This document shows positions 26,687-36,297 of a stretch of DNA of 64,000 bases, one piece after another; the first letter of the stretch is position 1; each line of letters starts with the position of its first letter. Under the pieces are notes generated by a model. The model saw only the letters and a list, made by a program, of their open reading frames with translations. It did no database searches and was not told where the DNA came from. The DNA lies in the NCBI GenBank assembly GCA_017307735.1, contig JAFKGR010000003.1:248001-312000 (forward strand), written 5' to 3'. A program made the position numbers and the translations under genes. This stretch comes from Chitinophagaceae bacterium. GTDB taxonomy: Bacteria > Bacteroidota > Bacteroidia > Chitinophagales > Chitinophagaceae.

Positions 26687-27487
26687 TCAAATATACTCTT
26701 TCATTTCATCACGAAAGTTCATTGCTGCATCACGCGCCCTGGAAGCAAAATCTTTTTCGTTGCCCGCAAAAATAACAGACCGGCTCACATTGATCAGCAA
26801 TCCTACATCATCATTTTTTCCCAAACTCATCACTTCAGAGATTTTTCCTCCCTGTGCACCAACACCGGGAACAAGAAAAAAATGGCGGGGAACAACTGAT
26901 CTTACTTTCGCAATGTCATCGCCTCTTGTTGCACCCACTACATACATTACATTATTTTCATCGCTGCATTTTGCCGTCACTTTTAAAACTCTTTCCCAAA
27001 GAGGTTCATCGCCACAAACCTGCTTTTGAAATTCTGCACTGCCGGGATTGCTTGTCAACCCAAGAATAATCACCCATTTATTTTTGTAATGAAGAAACGG
27101 AATGATACAATCGGTTCCCATGTAGGGAGAAATCGTGATGGCATCAAAAGATAATTTTTCAAAAAATGCCTTTGCATATTGTGTAGCGGTATTCCCGATA
27201 TCACCGCGTTTTGCATCCGCAATTTTCAAATGATTTTTGGAAATATAATTTACCGTTTTCTCCATTACCTCCCAACCTTCAGAACCCAATGCTTCATAAA
27301 ATGCAGTATTAATTTTATAGGCCACGCACAGGTCCTGGGTTGCATCGATAATCTGACGGTTAAAATCCAGGACAGATTGAGGCGACTTCGAAAAATGGGA
27401 AGGAAGTTTATCAATATCTGTGTCCAATCCAATACAAAGACAAGATCTCTTTTCACGGATTGTATTGATAAGATTTTTACGGTTCAA
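26687..27487 (-). CDS. pyrF: Orotidine 5'-phosphate decarboxylase
   Basis: 266 residues, the longer (type 2) form. Last step of UMP synthesis. The catalytic Asp-Lys network is DAKRGDIGNT (about 89-98). CIGLDTD and the C-terminal VPGVGAQGG phosphate-binding loop are present. The frame has a TTG start at 27487, giving MNRKNLI, which fits the family N-terminus; no ATG lies upstream in frame. It lies 34 bases after the ABC transporter gene on the same strand. Confidence 0.95.
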   Translation of the reverse strand: MNRKNLINTIREKRSCLCIGLDTDIDKLPSHFSKSPQSVLDFNRQIIDATQDLCVAYKINTAFYEALGSEGWEVMEKTVNYISKNHLKIADAKRGDIGNTATQYAKAFFEKLSFDAITISPYMGTDCIIPFLHYKNKWVIILGLTSNPGSAEFQKQVCGDEPLWERVLKVTAKCSDENNVMYVVGATRGDDIAKVRSVVPRHFFLVPGVGAQGGKISEVMSLGKNDDVGLLINVSRSVIFAGNEKDFASRARDAAMNFRDEMKEYI

Positions 27488-27521
27488 TTGTAACTGATTT
27501 AAACGGCAGGCAATTTATGAT

Positions 27522-29300
27522 TTATTTTTCCTGAAAAACTTGCGGCATTTCTTTTTTCCTTTCTCCGATCTGCTGCCGCCACATGGCATAATACAAACCA
27601 TTTTTCTTCAGCAAATCATCGTGGGTGCCCTGTTCGATGATCCTTCCTCTTTCCAAAACATAAATACGGTCAGCATACATAATGGTGCTCAGCCTGTGGG
27701 CTATCAAAACAGAAATTTGTTTTCTGTGAGAAGAAATATCGCGGATTGTGCTGGTGATTTCTTCTTCTGTGAGGGAATCAAGTGAGGAGGTGGCTTCATC
27801 AAAAATGAGTAATCTCGGTTTCCGCAAAAGCGCTCTGGCAATGGATAACCGCTGTCTTTCTCCCCCGGAAATTTTCATTCCGCTTTCACCAATCACTGTA
27901 TCAATTCCCTTCTCAGCCCTTGCAAGCAAATTATAACATGCTGCCTGCATCAATGCATCGCGGATATCTCCATCACTTGCATCCGGATTTACAAAAAGAA
28001 GATTTTCTTTGATGGTGCCGGCAAAAAGTTGTGTATCCTGAGTGACAAACCCTATTTGTGAACGCAGCAGATCAAAATCGATTTTGCTGAGATCTATGCC
28101 GTTGTAATAAATTGAACCCTGTTGGGGACGGTAAAGCCCAACCAGCAATTTAACCAATGTGCTTTTTCCTGCACCTGACGGACCAACGAAAGCAATCGTT
28201 TCGCCAGACGAAACAGAAAAACTCAAATTTGAAATAGCAGGATGATTTGCTGTACTATGTTGAAAACTTACATCAGAAAACTCCAACTCCCTGAGTTTAT
28301 CAATTGCCACAGGAAGCGACGGTCTTGGTTCAATCGGTTTGTCCATAAGTTCCCTGAAATTATTCAGTGATGCTTCAGCCTCCCGGTAAGAAATGATGAT
28401 ATTTCCGACTTCCTGTAAAGGCCCGAAAATAAAAAAGGAATAAAAGGTCAAAGTCATTAACTGCCCCGGCGTAATTGTATTATGATAAATCAATAAAAGC
28501 AGGATAAACATGATGACCTGCCTGAGAAAGTTGACAAAAGTTCCCTGAATAAAATTTAACGTCCGGATACTCTTCACCTTTTTTAATTCAAGTCCGAGAA
28601 TTTTATAGGTGTTTTTATTCAGGCGGTCAACTTCCTGTGAAGTCAGCCCAAGGCTTTTAACCAGTTCAATATTTCTGAGAGATTCGGTGGTGGCGCCGGC
28701 CAGTGCATTGGTTTCTCCCACAATTTTCTTTTGAATTTTCTTGACTTTCTTACTTAACAACCCGGTCAGCAGAGATAGAAAAACAATTCCGAGGACATAA
28801 ACGGGCATAATGGACCAATGCAGGGAAAAAGAATAAATCGCCACGAAAATGATCCCTACAATAATTCCGAAAAGAATGTTATTGAAATTGGTAATAAATT
28901 TTTCTGTATCAGACCGCACGCGGGTCAGCACAGACAGGGTTTCACCGCTGCGCTGATCTTCAAAATCCCAATAAGGCAATTTCAGACTATGACGCAATCC
29001 ATCTGTAAAAATCCTTGCCCCGAATTTTTGCACAACTACATTTCCAAAATAATCCTGGAAAGCTTTTGCAATCCTCGAAACCATGGCAACTCCAATCAAC
29101 ATTCCAAGATAGCCCATTACACCCATGATAAAACCTGATTGAGTATGCACATTCTCGTGTGGATGGGTAACGTACCTGTCAAACATTTTACCAAAGATGA
29201 GCGGATCGAGCAAACTGAAAACCTGATTGATGGCCGCCATGAAAAGGGTAAGAGCCAGCAACCCGCGGTAAGGTCTCAAATATTTCCAGAGCAACTTCAT
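27522..29300 (-). CDS. ABC transporter, fused membrane and ATPase domains (MsbA-like exporter)
   Basis: 592 residues. Six membrane helices occupy about 15-310; the nucleotide-binding domain follows with Walker A GPSGAGKST (about 375-383), Q-loop FVTQDTQLF, signature SGGERQRLSIARALL and Walker B LLIFDEATSSLDS. A half-size homodimeric exporter of the MsbA/lipid or multidrug type. Substrate not predictable. A strong -7 box ends just five bases before its ATG. Confidence 0.93.
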   Translation of the reverse strand: MKLLWKYLRPYRGLLALTLFMAAINQVFSLLDPLIFGKMFDRYVTHPHENVHTQSGFIMGVMGYLGMLIGVAMVSRIAKAFQDYFGNVVVQKFGARIFTDGLRHSLKLPYWDFEDQRSGETLSVLTRVRSDTEKFITNFNNILFGIIVGIIFVAIYSFSLHWSIMPVYVLGIVFLSLLTGLLSKKVKKIQKKIVGETNALAGATTESLRNIELVKSLGLTSQEVDRLNKNTYKILGLELKKVKSIRTLNFIQGTFVNFLRQVIMFILLLLIYHNTITPGQLMTLTFYSFFIFGPLQEVGNIIISYREAEASLNNFRELMDKPIEPRPSLPVAIDKLRELEFSDVSFQHSTANHPAISNLSFSVSSGETIAFVGPSGAGKSTLVKLLVGLYRPQQGSIYYNGIDLSKIDFDLLRSQIGFVTQDTQLFAGTIKENLLFVNPDASDGDIRDALMQAACYNLLARAEKGIDTVIGESGMKISGGERQRLSIARALLRKPRLLIFDEATSSLDSLTEEEITSTIRDISSHRKQISVLIAHRLSTIMYADRIYVLERGRIIEQGTHDDLLKKNGLYYAMWRQQIGERKKEMPQVFQEK

Positions 29301-29305
29301 TTATG

Positions 29306-29313
29306 CAAATTTA
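29306..29313 (-). promoter_or_regulatory. -7 box directly before the ABC exporter gene
   Basis: TAAATTTG on the minus strand matches TAnnTTTG and ends five bases from the ATG at 29300. Implies a leaderless or nearly leaderless transcript. No convincing -33 box. Confidence 0.5.
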
Positions 29314-29518
29314 ATCCTTCAATTACCAATTATGAGGATAGTGTGTGACGCCATCGGATTCTAAATCCCCGTTGAATCCTCATGGATTCATAGTAAAAAT
29401 TAATTGAATTTTTGGTATCCGGCAATTCAGGATTTTACTACCCATTCTCAAAAGTGAATGTGCACTATCAGAATCCCGGCAAAAAGAAAAAGGGAATTTT
29501 TATCAAAAAAGAAAAACG

Positions 29519-30289
29519 CTAATTGCCCACAACATAATCTCCTTTTTTATCAATCAGGATCAGCGGAACCTGGTGAGTGGTTTCAAATTCATTATAAGCC
29601 TTTTGCAACTGGTCAGAAAAGGCAGTAAGAGAAGGATTATCCGAAAGAAAGTTTTCCAAATAATCTTCTGATTTTTTGTTGTTATACCTGATTGGAAAAA
29701 TATGAACCGGAATATATTCCTGCCCTGCATTACGGGCATAGGTTGCAATAATATAAATTTCTTCAATATCATTATCGCTTACCGGAACACACCCTTCAGA
29801 AACACAACTTCCGTGAATAAAAATACCATCTCCCGGCCGCTGTGGGTCGCTGAGTATTTTGTCAGACGGATTCGGATAATTCAACCCCAATGACAAATGG
29901 TATTGGCTTCTCGGGTTGAATTCGGTGATGTAATAAAACCCTTCTGGCACCTGATAATCTCCCTGTATCCTTTTTGGCCCCATGGTACCGCTCTGCATAC
30001 AAACTTTATAAGTTTTAAAAAGTTTGTATTTATCTTTTACATTATTTTTTACCCACACTTCAAGCTGGGCATCATATTTAAAACTGCGGATATAGACATA
30101 CTTTGCCGGCCAGATTAATCCCTTATCAGCAAATTCCTTTTTCAGCATATCCTCTTTGCTTTCAAATGCGGTGTTTACCCTGGATGATGATTTCTGGATC
30201 TGAACAAAAGAATATTGAGCCTGCAAAGACAGGCTACCCGAAAACAGAAAAAGAGCCAGACATCCCAATCGAAAAAAAGTGGTTTTCAT
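29519..30289 (-). CDS. L,D-transpeptidase (YkuD fold) family protein
   Basis: 256 residues with a signal peptide (cleavage near SLQAQ). The catalytic motif IHGSCVSEGC carries His159, Ser164, Gly166 and Cys167, the YkuD signature. The arrangement (EVWVKNN...YKVCMQSGTMGPKRIQGDYQVPEGFYYI) resembles YafK/DpaA-type enzymes, which act on peptidoglycan or its lipoprotein links in the periplasm. Whether it is a transpeptidase or a hydrolase cannot be told. A 218-base gap separates it from the ABC gene; no tRNA or terminator was confirmed there. Confidence 0.9.
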   Translation of the reverse strand: MKTTFFRLGCLALFLFSGSLSLQAQYSFVQIQKSSSRVNTAFESKEDMLKKEFADKGLIWPAKYVYIRSFKYDAQLEVWVKNNVKDKYKLFKTYKVCMQSGTMGPKRIQGDYQVPEGFYYITEFNPRSQYHLSLGLNYPNPSDKILSDPQRPGDGIFIHGSCVSEGCVPVSDNDIEEIYIIATYARNAGQEYIPVHIFPIRYNNKKSEDYLENFLSDNPSLTAFSDQLQKAYNEFETTHQVPLILIDKKGDYVVGN

Positions 30290-30388
30290 AAATATTACAA
30301 CGTTTATTCCTGATCTTTATTCTTTCGGAAATAAAACAATTTAAGGCCAGATAAATTCAATCCAAACAATCAGTACAAGCCATCCGGA

Positions 30389-31522
30389 TCACAGGTTGCC
30401 TCTCAATTCCTGTTCTCTTTCCAAGGCTTCAAACAAAGCTTTGAAATTTCCTTTTCCAAAACTGGTAGCACCTTTTCTCTGGATAATTTCGAAAAAAAGC
30501 GTTGGCCTGTCCTGAAGAGGCTTTGTGAAAATCTGAAGCAAATAGCCTTCATTGTCGCGGTCAACAAGGATTCCCAGCTTTTTGAGCGGGGCCAAATCCT
30601 CATCTATCTTTCCAACACGATCCAATACAGTGTCATAATAATTGCCGGGCACTCTTAAAAACTCCACTCCGCGATTTTGCAGTTCCGTAACAGTTTCAAT
30701 AATGTTGTTGGTGGCCATGGCGATGTGCTGGCACCCTTCTCCATTATAAAATTCAAGGTATTCTTCCACCTGGCTTTTCTTTTTTCCTTTTGCCGGCTCA
30801 TTAATCGGAAATTTCACATATCCATTCCCGTTACTCATCACCTTGCTCATCAATGCCGAATATTCTGTAGAAATATCCTTGTCATCAAAACTCAGGATAT
30901 TTCTGAATCCCATCACCTCTTCATAATATTTTACCCATTTATTCATTTGGTTCCATCCCACATTCCCCACACAATGATCCACGTATTTCAGTCCGGTGGA
31001 AGGAGGATTGTATGCCGTTTTCCAATCTTTATAGCCAGGCATGAACGGGCCTTTGTAATCTTTTCTTTCAATAAACAAATGAACCGTTTCGCCATAGGTA
31101 TAAATACCGCTCATGACCAACTTACCAAAATCATCCGTCAGGGTTGTGGGTTTCAAAAAAGATTTACCTCCTCTTTTCGTTGTTTCTTCCCAGGCAGAAG
31201 CAGCATCTTCTACTTTCAATGCAAGCATCTTTACCCCGTCGCCGTGTTTGGCAACATGCTGCGCTATATCGGTATCAGGTCTTAAGGAGCTGGTCAGTAC
31301 CAGTGTAAGCCTGTCCTGGCGAACAGCATAACTCGTCCTGTCTTTGACACCTGTTTCAGGACCTGAATATGCCAAAGCATTAAAACCGAAAGCAGACCGG
31401 TAAAAATGAGCTGCTTGTTTGGCGTTGCCTACATAAAACTCAACGTAGTCTGTTCCGGAAAGCGGCAGAAAATCTTTTTCTGCTTCGCCCTTCTTCTTAC
31501 TTTCAATTGCCTTTGCTTCCAT
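30389..31522 (-). CDS. hpd: 4-hydroxyphenylpyruvate dioxygenase
   Basis: 377 residues. A two-domain vicinal-oxygen-chelate enzyme that converts 4-hydroxyphenylpyruvate to homogentisate in tyrosine catabolism. Iron ligands: His in VDHCVGNV (about 183), His in CQHIAMATN (about 266) and Glu in LFFEIIQRKG (about 345). The N-terminal domain retains TDYVEFYVGNAKQAAHFY. The product is the substrate of the hmgA enzyme of this window. The upstream 292 bases (31523-31814) are AT-rich; a loose TAnTTTTG-like sequence is present but no perfect promoter. Confidence 0.95.
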   Translation of the reverse strand: MEAKAIESKKKGEAEKDFLPLSGTDYVEFYVGNAKQAAHFYRSAFGFNALAYSGPETGVKDRTSYAVRQDRLTLVLTSSLRPDTDIAQHVAKHGDGVKMLALKVEDAASAWEETTKRGGKSFLKPTTLTDDFGKLVMSGIYTYGETVHLFIERKDYKGPFMPGYKDWKTAYNPPSTGLKYVDHCVGNVGWNQMNKWVKYYEEVMGFRNILSFDDKDISTEYSALMSKVMSNGNGYVKFPINEPAKGKKKSQVEEYLEFYNGEGCQHIAMATNNIIETVTELQNRGVEFLRVPGNYYDTVLDRVGKIDEDLAPLKKLGILVDRDNEGYLLQIFTKPLQDRPTLFFEIIQRKGATSFGKGNFKALFEALEREQELRGNL

Positions 31523-31814
31523 AACTCAGAAATTATTTAAACATCAAAATATTAAAGCTTCAAATGATATCTTCATACAATTTCAGATTCGATCATCCGT
31601 CCGGTCTGAAATAATTCAAATAGAATTGAATTGTGATATCATTGCCTATTTTTTTTAAAAAAATTTTAATTAATCACCATGTCAATTTCAATAATAGAAA
31701 ACTAAAATTGGCGTTAATATCTGTTGATGCCCCTTGAATGCATTAATTTTATATGGATGTATTCAGGTAGGCAAAAACTAAACTCTATACAAAAATACAA
31801 TAAAAAAAACCTGC

Positions 31815-32330
31815 ATGTCCATGTCAATATTTGAGGTCATCATTACGATAATTACTTTATTTACGCTGTTTGGAGTAGTCTGGGCATTGAAAGAAATCTC
31901 AGAATTAAAAAAAGAAATTGCTGAAAAAAAGACCGTCAGTCCCAATACCCTGCAGTTGCAGCTTCAGGCTTACGAACGTTTATCCGTTCTTTCAGAAAGG
32001 ATTGCAATCCAGAATGTACTCACACGCATTCCCAATTCAGGTCTGTCATCCCGCGAAATGCAACATGCCCTGATCGACAACATCAAGACTGAATACGATT
32101 ATAATGTGAGTCAGCAGATTTACATACAACCCGAAATCTGGAAGGCGGTTGATAACCTCAAAGAACAGAATATCTATATTATCAATCAATTGGCATCTAC
32201 TCTTCCTGGCAATGCCAGTGCCATGGATCTGAGCAAACAAATTGTGGACTTTCTGATTAATAATCCCAACTTTTCCCTGCACAAAATTGTGCACGAAGCG
32301 ATAAATATGGAAGCAAAGAAACTGATGTAG
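31815..32330 (+). CDS. Membrane-anchored conserved protein, unknown function
   Basis: 171 residues. One N-terminal membrane helix (EVIITIITLFTLFGVVWAL) is followed by a coiled-coil-like Lys/Glu segment (EISELKKEIAEKK) and a helical soluble domain containing RLSVLSERIAIQNVLTRIP. The topology is of an inner-membrane protein facing the cytosol. I believe relatives occur in Bacteroidota, but the function is not known. The ATG at 31821 is an alternative start. It converges with lptD, ending 36 bases away. Confidence 0.72.
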   Translation: MSMSIFEVIITIITLFTLFGVVWALKEISELKKEIAEKKTVSPNTLQLQLQAYERLSVLSERIAIQNVLTRIPNSGLSSREMQHALIDNIKTEYDYNVSQQIYIQPEIWKAVDNLKEQNIYIINQLASTLPGNASAMDLSKQIVDFLINNPNFSLHKIVHEAINMEAKKLM

Positions 32331-32366
32331 GAATAATTTCCTTTCGGTCGCCAAATAAGAAAGGAA

Positions 32367-35201
32367 TTACAATTGCCTGAATTGTTCCGTTTTATTTACC
32401 CTGAGGTCTCGCAGCAAAGGTGATTTAGGACTGATATTTACACTAAAATATCTGTAAACTCCCGAAGGAACCACACTAATCGACATCTGCCAGCAATGCA
32501 AGTCGCGGCTCAGCGTCATCATAAATGGACTTAACTGATGCAGGTTGAAATTGTATGATGCCTGCACTCCCATTTGCCACTTGGGCGTCATGTTAAGCGT
32601 TCCTCCAAAATTTACATTTTGCTGCAAAGATGATTTGAATCCGACATTTTGAAAAAATGACCGGCTCATTGTCATGGAATATGAAAAATTAACTGACCAG
32701 GGAATATTGAAATCGGCAAATTCTCCCGGATGGGTTTGAACGTAAGCGGCTTCCTGGTTAAACTGATCCAATGTATATCCGTTTCCCGGCTCATATCCTT
32801 TGGCCTTCAATCCACCCTGCTCACCGGTCTTTTTGTTTCCTCCCTGGAAAGAGCTACTGATAGAGAGGTTTGCAGATTGCAATCTGCCCAGAGATATCGG
32901 GGTATGTTTCCAGATCAATGTATTTATCTGCCGGCCGGAATCGTTCACTTCATACAGGTTGAAAGTAGCAAATGCTGTAACATTGAATTTACCAAAAAGA
33001 TTGGTGGAAGCATTCATGCTAATGGGAGAAAATTTAAGTGAGTCTGCCAGAAAATTGTAACTGCCTGTAATGCTAAAAGCATCGATCAGCGGGATTTTCT
33101 TGGTAGCATTTTCACCCGAGGTATCTTTTCGATTCCGCACTTTCATCGAAAGGTTATTTTCAATGGAATAACTTAATCCCCCAAATGATCCCTGAGAAAA
33201 CGGACCGTAAATATTGTACCGGCTTTCATAAAACGAATAGGGGGTGCGATGGCCTGATGAATCGGTCAGGTAGTAATAATTATTTTTCTGAAAATCGGGT
33301 TGATAGCTTATTGAAATGGATGGCCTGAGTTCATGACGGATGGCAACTATTTTTGAATTGGGATTGGTGGAGGTGATCATTCCAAAAATCCGGGTGCTTA
33401 TACCAAGTCCATACGACATCTGGCGTTCGGTGTAAAATCCTTTTTGCAATTTTGTAAAAAGTGTGTCTTTGGCTGTATTGTAATAATGAATGGATTTGAC
33501 CTGAAACCACGTTTCCTGATAACTCACACTCGGAGCCATTTGAATTACGCCCATGGGTGGCAGCGAAAGGCTTATCGGGAAATTGTGCTGTGCTCCCCAC
33601 CTCAATGTGTCCACCATTTGTTTAAAGATACTTTTCCCTTTTACCGTATCATAAAAAGTTGAAGTGCTCAGCGCATTAAGATTATAGCCAATACCAATAT
33701 TCTCATACCACTTCGCATCGCCTGCCCGCTCTTTTTTTCTGAAAGGATAAATAGTATTCATGGTAAAATTAACAGTTGGCAGATTGATGGTAATCTGTTT
33801 CAGATTCGTATTCTGGTTGTGGTTGGCAGCAAGGGTAAGATTGAAAGGCAGGCCCTTCCAGGTCTTTGCGTAACGGATAGAAGAGGTCAATGAATTAGAT
33901 ACATTCAAAAACGGATCATTGGGTTTGAAACTGTTGTAACTACTGCTTCCTGCATTTACATTGGCAGAGAAAGTTACGCCCGGCCTCGACTTTGTATCTG
34001 CCGAATGGTTCCATTGAATATTAAAACTCCGGTTTTGGGTAAAATCCGGATCCCCTTTAAAATTGAAATTAAAATGCTGCAAATCAAAAGAGAGGTTTCC
34101 ATTGTAATGGTATCGTTTGGAATAGCGCGGGTTTATATTCAGAGACCAGCCCCCATAAGAATAAATGGAGGTCCGCAAAATGACATCCCAATATTCACCG
34201 ATTACTTTATAGTACCCAAGTCCTTCCAAACCCAATCCTCTTTGCTGGTTGGTCACAAAAGTGGGTGCAAGCAAACCAGAATGCCGGCCCTGAATCAACG
34301 GAAAAATTCCAAACGGAAGATAAATCGGAATCGGCACACCTTCAAACTCCGGATGTATAGGCCCGCTGATAGCTACTTTATTATTAATGAACTTTATCTT
34401 TTTTGCAATGAAGGCAAAATGTGGCGTATCGAGGTTACAGGTAGTAAACATTCCGCGGTAAGCATAAAAAACATCATTGCTAACTCTTTTAATAATCTGT
34501 CCCTGTACATACATTTCACCCTGCTGCGTCAACGTGCCTTTGGTAATTCCTTTACCGGTCCGCATATTAAAACGAAAAGAATCGCTTTCGGAAATAAAAT
34601 CCTGCGCTTTATACACAGGCCTCGAAATCACTTTTCCGGAACTATCCAATTTCATGTTGGCAATAATTTCTCCGGTCTGCTGGTCAAATGAAATAATAGG
34701 AGCTTTCACATCGTTTTCTTCATAATCGGCAGTTGACTGTTTTCCATAGAGTGTGGCTGTTCTCTCGGGAACATAAAATACCAATGAATCCTCGGCACTG
34801 TATTCCACGGGAGCGGTGAGTGCATTTTTTGAAGCACGATAAGGGATGGTATCTCTTTTACGGAGCGAATCAACTTTTGATAAGAGTCCGGATGAGTCGT
34901 TTATTGGAGAAATCAACGTGTCTTTCGCAGGTGGATGAGTTGAATTTTCATTTAGCAAAGAATCCAGCTTTATCACTCTTGCAGATTGCGGAATGGTATC
35001 GTTTCCTAATTTTTGCTTTTTTAAAACGAAAAAAAAGTTTTTCTTTGGAATCCTTGCTTCTGAACCGTCCTGAATGTGATACTGAAGGGAAGCTGGCGAG
35101 GAAGATACCAGGTTGCTTGTACAGAAAATTAAGAGGTTAAAGACTGTCAAAAAAATCTTGCAGTTTGCTTTTCCGGATATAATTTTCTTTAATAGCAGCA
35201 T
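32367..35201 (-). CDS. lptD: LPS-assembly protein LptD (Bacteroidota type)
   Basis: 944 residues with an N-terminal signal (LTVFNLLIFCTSNLVSS). Residues about 150-300 form the OstA/LptA-like jellyroll (YVQGQIIKRVSNDVFYAYRGMFTTC). The C-terminal part is an outer-membrane beta-barrel with the diagnostic stretch LPFGIFPLIQGRHSGLLAPTF. It inserts LPS into the outer leaflet. The region between the signal and jellyroll is Asp/Ser-rich and variable. It is divergent from a peptidoglycan amidase, with only 43 bases between, and lies near an OstA-like gene, consistent with an envelope cluster. Confidence 0.9.
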   Translation of the reverse strand: MLLLKKIISGKANCKIFLTVFNLLIFCTSNLVSSSPASLQYHIQDGSEARIPKKNFFFVLKKQKLGNDTIPQSARVIKLDSLLNENSTHPPAKDTLISPINDSSGLLSKVDSLRKRDTIPYRASKNALTAPVEYSAEDSLVFYVPERTATLYGKQSTADYEENDVKAPIISFDQQTGEIIANMKLDSSGKVISRPVYKAQDFISESDSFRFNMRTGKGITKGTLTQQGEMYVQGQIIKRVSNDVFYAYRGMFTTCNLDTPHFAFIAKKIKFINNKVAISGPIHPEFEGVPIPIYLPFGIFPLIQGRHSGLLAPTFVTNQQRGLGLEGLGYYKVIGEYWDVILRTSIYSYGGWSLNINPRYSKRYHYNGNLSFDLQHFNFNFKGDPDFTQNRSFNIQWNHSADTKSRPGVTFSANVNAGSSSYNSFKPNDPFLNVSNSLTSSIRYAKTWKGLPFNLTLAANHNQNTNLKQITINLPTVNFTMNTIYPFRKKERAGDAKWYENIGIGYNLNALSTSTFYDTVKGKSIFKQMVDTLRWGAQHNFPISLSLPPMGVIQMAPSVSYQETWFQVKSIHYYNTAKDTLFTKLQKGFYTERQMSYGLGISTRIFGMITSTNPNSKIVAIRHELRPSISISYQPDFQKNNYYYLTDSSGHRTPYSFYESRYNIYGPFSQGSFGGLSYSIENNLSMKVRNRKDTSGENATKKIPLIDAFSITGSYNFLADSLKFSPISMNASTNLFGKFNVTAFATFNLYEVNDSGRQINTLIWKHTPISLGRLQSANLSISSSFQGGNKKTGEQGGLKAKGYEPGNGYTLDQFNQEAAYVQTHPGEFADFNIPWSVNFSYSMTMSRSFFQNVGFKSSLQQNVNFGGTLNMTPKWQMGVQASYNFNLHQLSPFMMTLSRDLHCWQMSISVVPSGVYRYFSVNISPKSPLLRDLRVNKTEQFRQL

Positions 35202-35214
35202 GACCGATTGGCAA

Positions 35215-35222
35215 CAAAAATA
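35215..35222 (-). promoter_or_regulatory. Putative -7 box of lptD
   Basis: TATTTTTG on the minus strand fits TAnnTTTG and ends 13 bases before the lptD ATG. Next to it AAGCG-TATT-CGCTT (35222-35235 on the plus strand) forms a short palindrome in the 43-base divergent region shared with the amidase gene. Confidence 0.5.
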
Positions 35223-35244
35223 AGCGTATTCGCTTTAAGGATGT

Positions 35245-36285
35245 GTGAAGATTAACTTACCTAAATCAATAAAATTCAGAACAGACGTGACAAAGAATTT
35301 CTGCCCCCTGACCAAAACAAGAAGCCTCTTTCAAAAAGCGATTTACCTGCTTCTTACAGGAGCTTTTCTGTTTTTAGTCGCCGGTATCCAGGCACAATCC
35401 AAAAAGATCAAGACCATTATCATAGATCCGGGCCATGGAGGAAGTGATACAGGTACTAAAGGTGATTATGAAGGCGGCCTTGAATCAAAAGAAAAAGATG
35501 TGACTCTGGCAATCTCAATGAAACTTGTTGATCTGCTCAGAAAAAGAATTCCGGATGTAAATACAATTCCAACGAGGACAACAGACACGTTTATGAGTGT
35601 GAAAGAAAAGGCAAATTTTGCCAATGAGCACCATGGGGATTTATTCGTTTGCATCCATGCTGATGCAGTTCTTTTAAAAACAGGTTCAAGGATTATTGGA
35701 TATAAGAACGAAACCTATACCACAACCAAACACGTTGGCAAAGGAAAGAAGAGAAGAAGGATAGTAACAAAACATACCAGAAGGGTTCCCATCAGAGAAT
35801 ACTACAAAATTCCAACAAGCAGAAAAGGAACCAGTACACTCATTCTTGTTGCCCGGCAAAGCAGCGACAAGGTGAAGGCGATGGAAAACAGCAATATGGA
35901 TTTCATCACCGATGATGGTGATAGCACTGCCAATGTAAACTATGACAGTCCGGAATGGAAGGCCAGCGCGATCCTTTATTCCCAAAAATATTTCCGAAGA
36001 AGTTACCAGCTTGCCAACCTTGTTCAGGATGAAGTATCAACCATCACCGGCCGGCCGAATCTTGGAGTCTGGCAACGTGAAAAAGGGCTTTGGGTCCTGC
36101 ATGCAACACAAATGCCTGCCGTTTTAATTGAAACCGGGTTCCTGGTAAATTATGACGATGAGCGCTATCTGAACAGTGAAAAAGGCCAGCAGGAAATTGC
36201 CGAAGGGATTTGTGATGCCATCATAAAATACAGAGATCAGGTAGATGGCATTTCAAAAACGACAGCACAGTCCGTTAATAATTAA
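35245..36285 (+). CDS. N-acetylmuramoyl-L-alanine amidase
   Basis: 346 residues from a GTG at 35245; another GTG at 35287 is possible, and no in-frame ATG precedes the signal segment. The signal peptide is LLLTGAFLFLVAGIQA. The Amidase_3 zinc site shows DPGHGGSDTG (His), GGLESKEKD (Glu) and FVCIHADA (His), with the catalytic Glu in PAVLIETGFLVN. A basic insert (KHVGKGKKRRRI, about 155-175) is unusual. It cleaves the sugar-peptide bond of peptidoglycan in the periplasm, for example at division. Confidence 0.92.
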   Translation: MKINLPKSIKFRTDVTKNFCPLTKTRSLFQKAIYLLLTGAFLFLVAGIQAQSKKIKTIIIDPGHGGSDTGTKGDYEGGLESKEKDVTLAISMKLVDLLRKRIPDVNTIPTRTTDTFMSVKEKANFANEHHGDLFVCIHADAVLLKTGSRIIGYKNETYTTTKHVGKGKKRRRIVTKHTRRVPIREYYKIPTSRKGTSTLILVARQSSDKVKAMENSNMDFITDDGDSTANVNYDSPEWKASAILYSQKYFRRSYQLANLVQDEVSTITGRPNLGVWQREKGLWVLHATQMPAVLIETGFLVNYDDERYLNSEKGQQEIAEGICDAIIKYRDQVDGISKTTAQSVNN

Positions 36286-36297
36286 CTACCAAAGCTT

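Noticed and set aside
29326..29400. tRNA-like look of the stretch around CGGATTCTAAATCC
   Set aside because: An anticodon-arm-like hairpin is present, but no acceptor stem, D-arm or standard T-loop (TTCRANY) fits around it. I do not call a tRNA.
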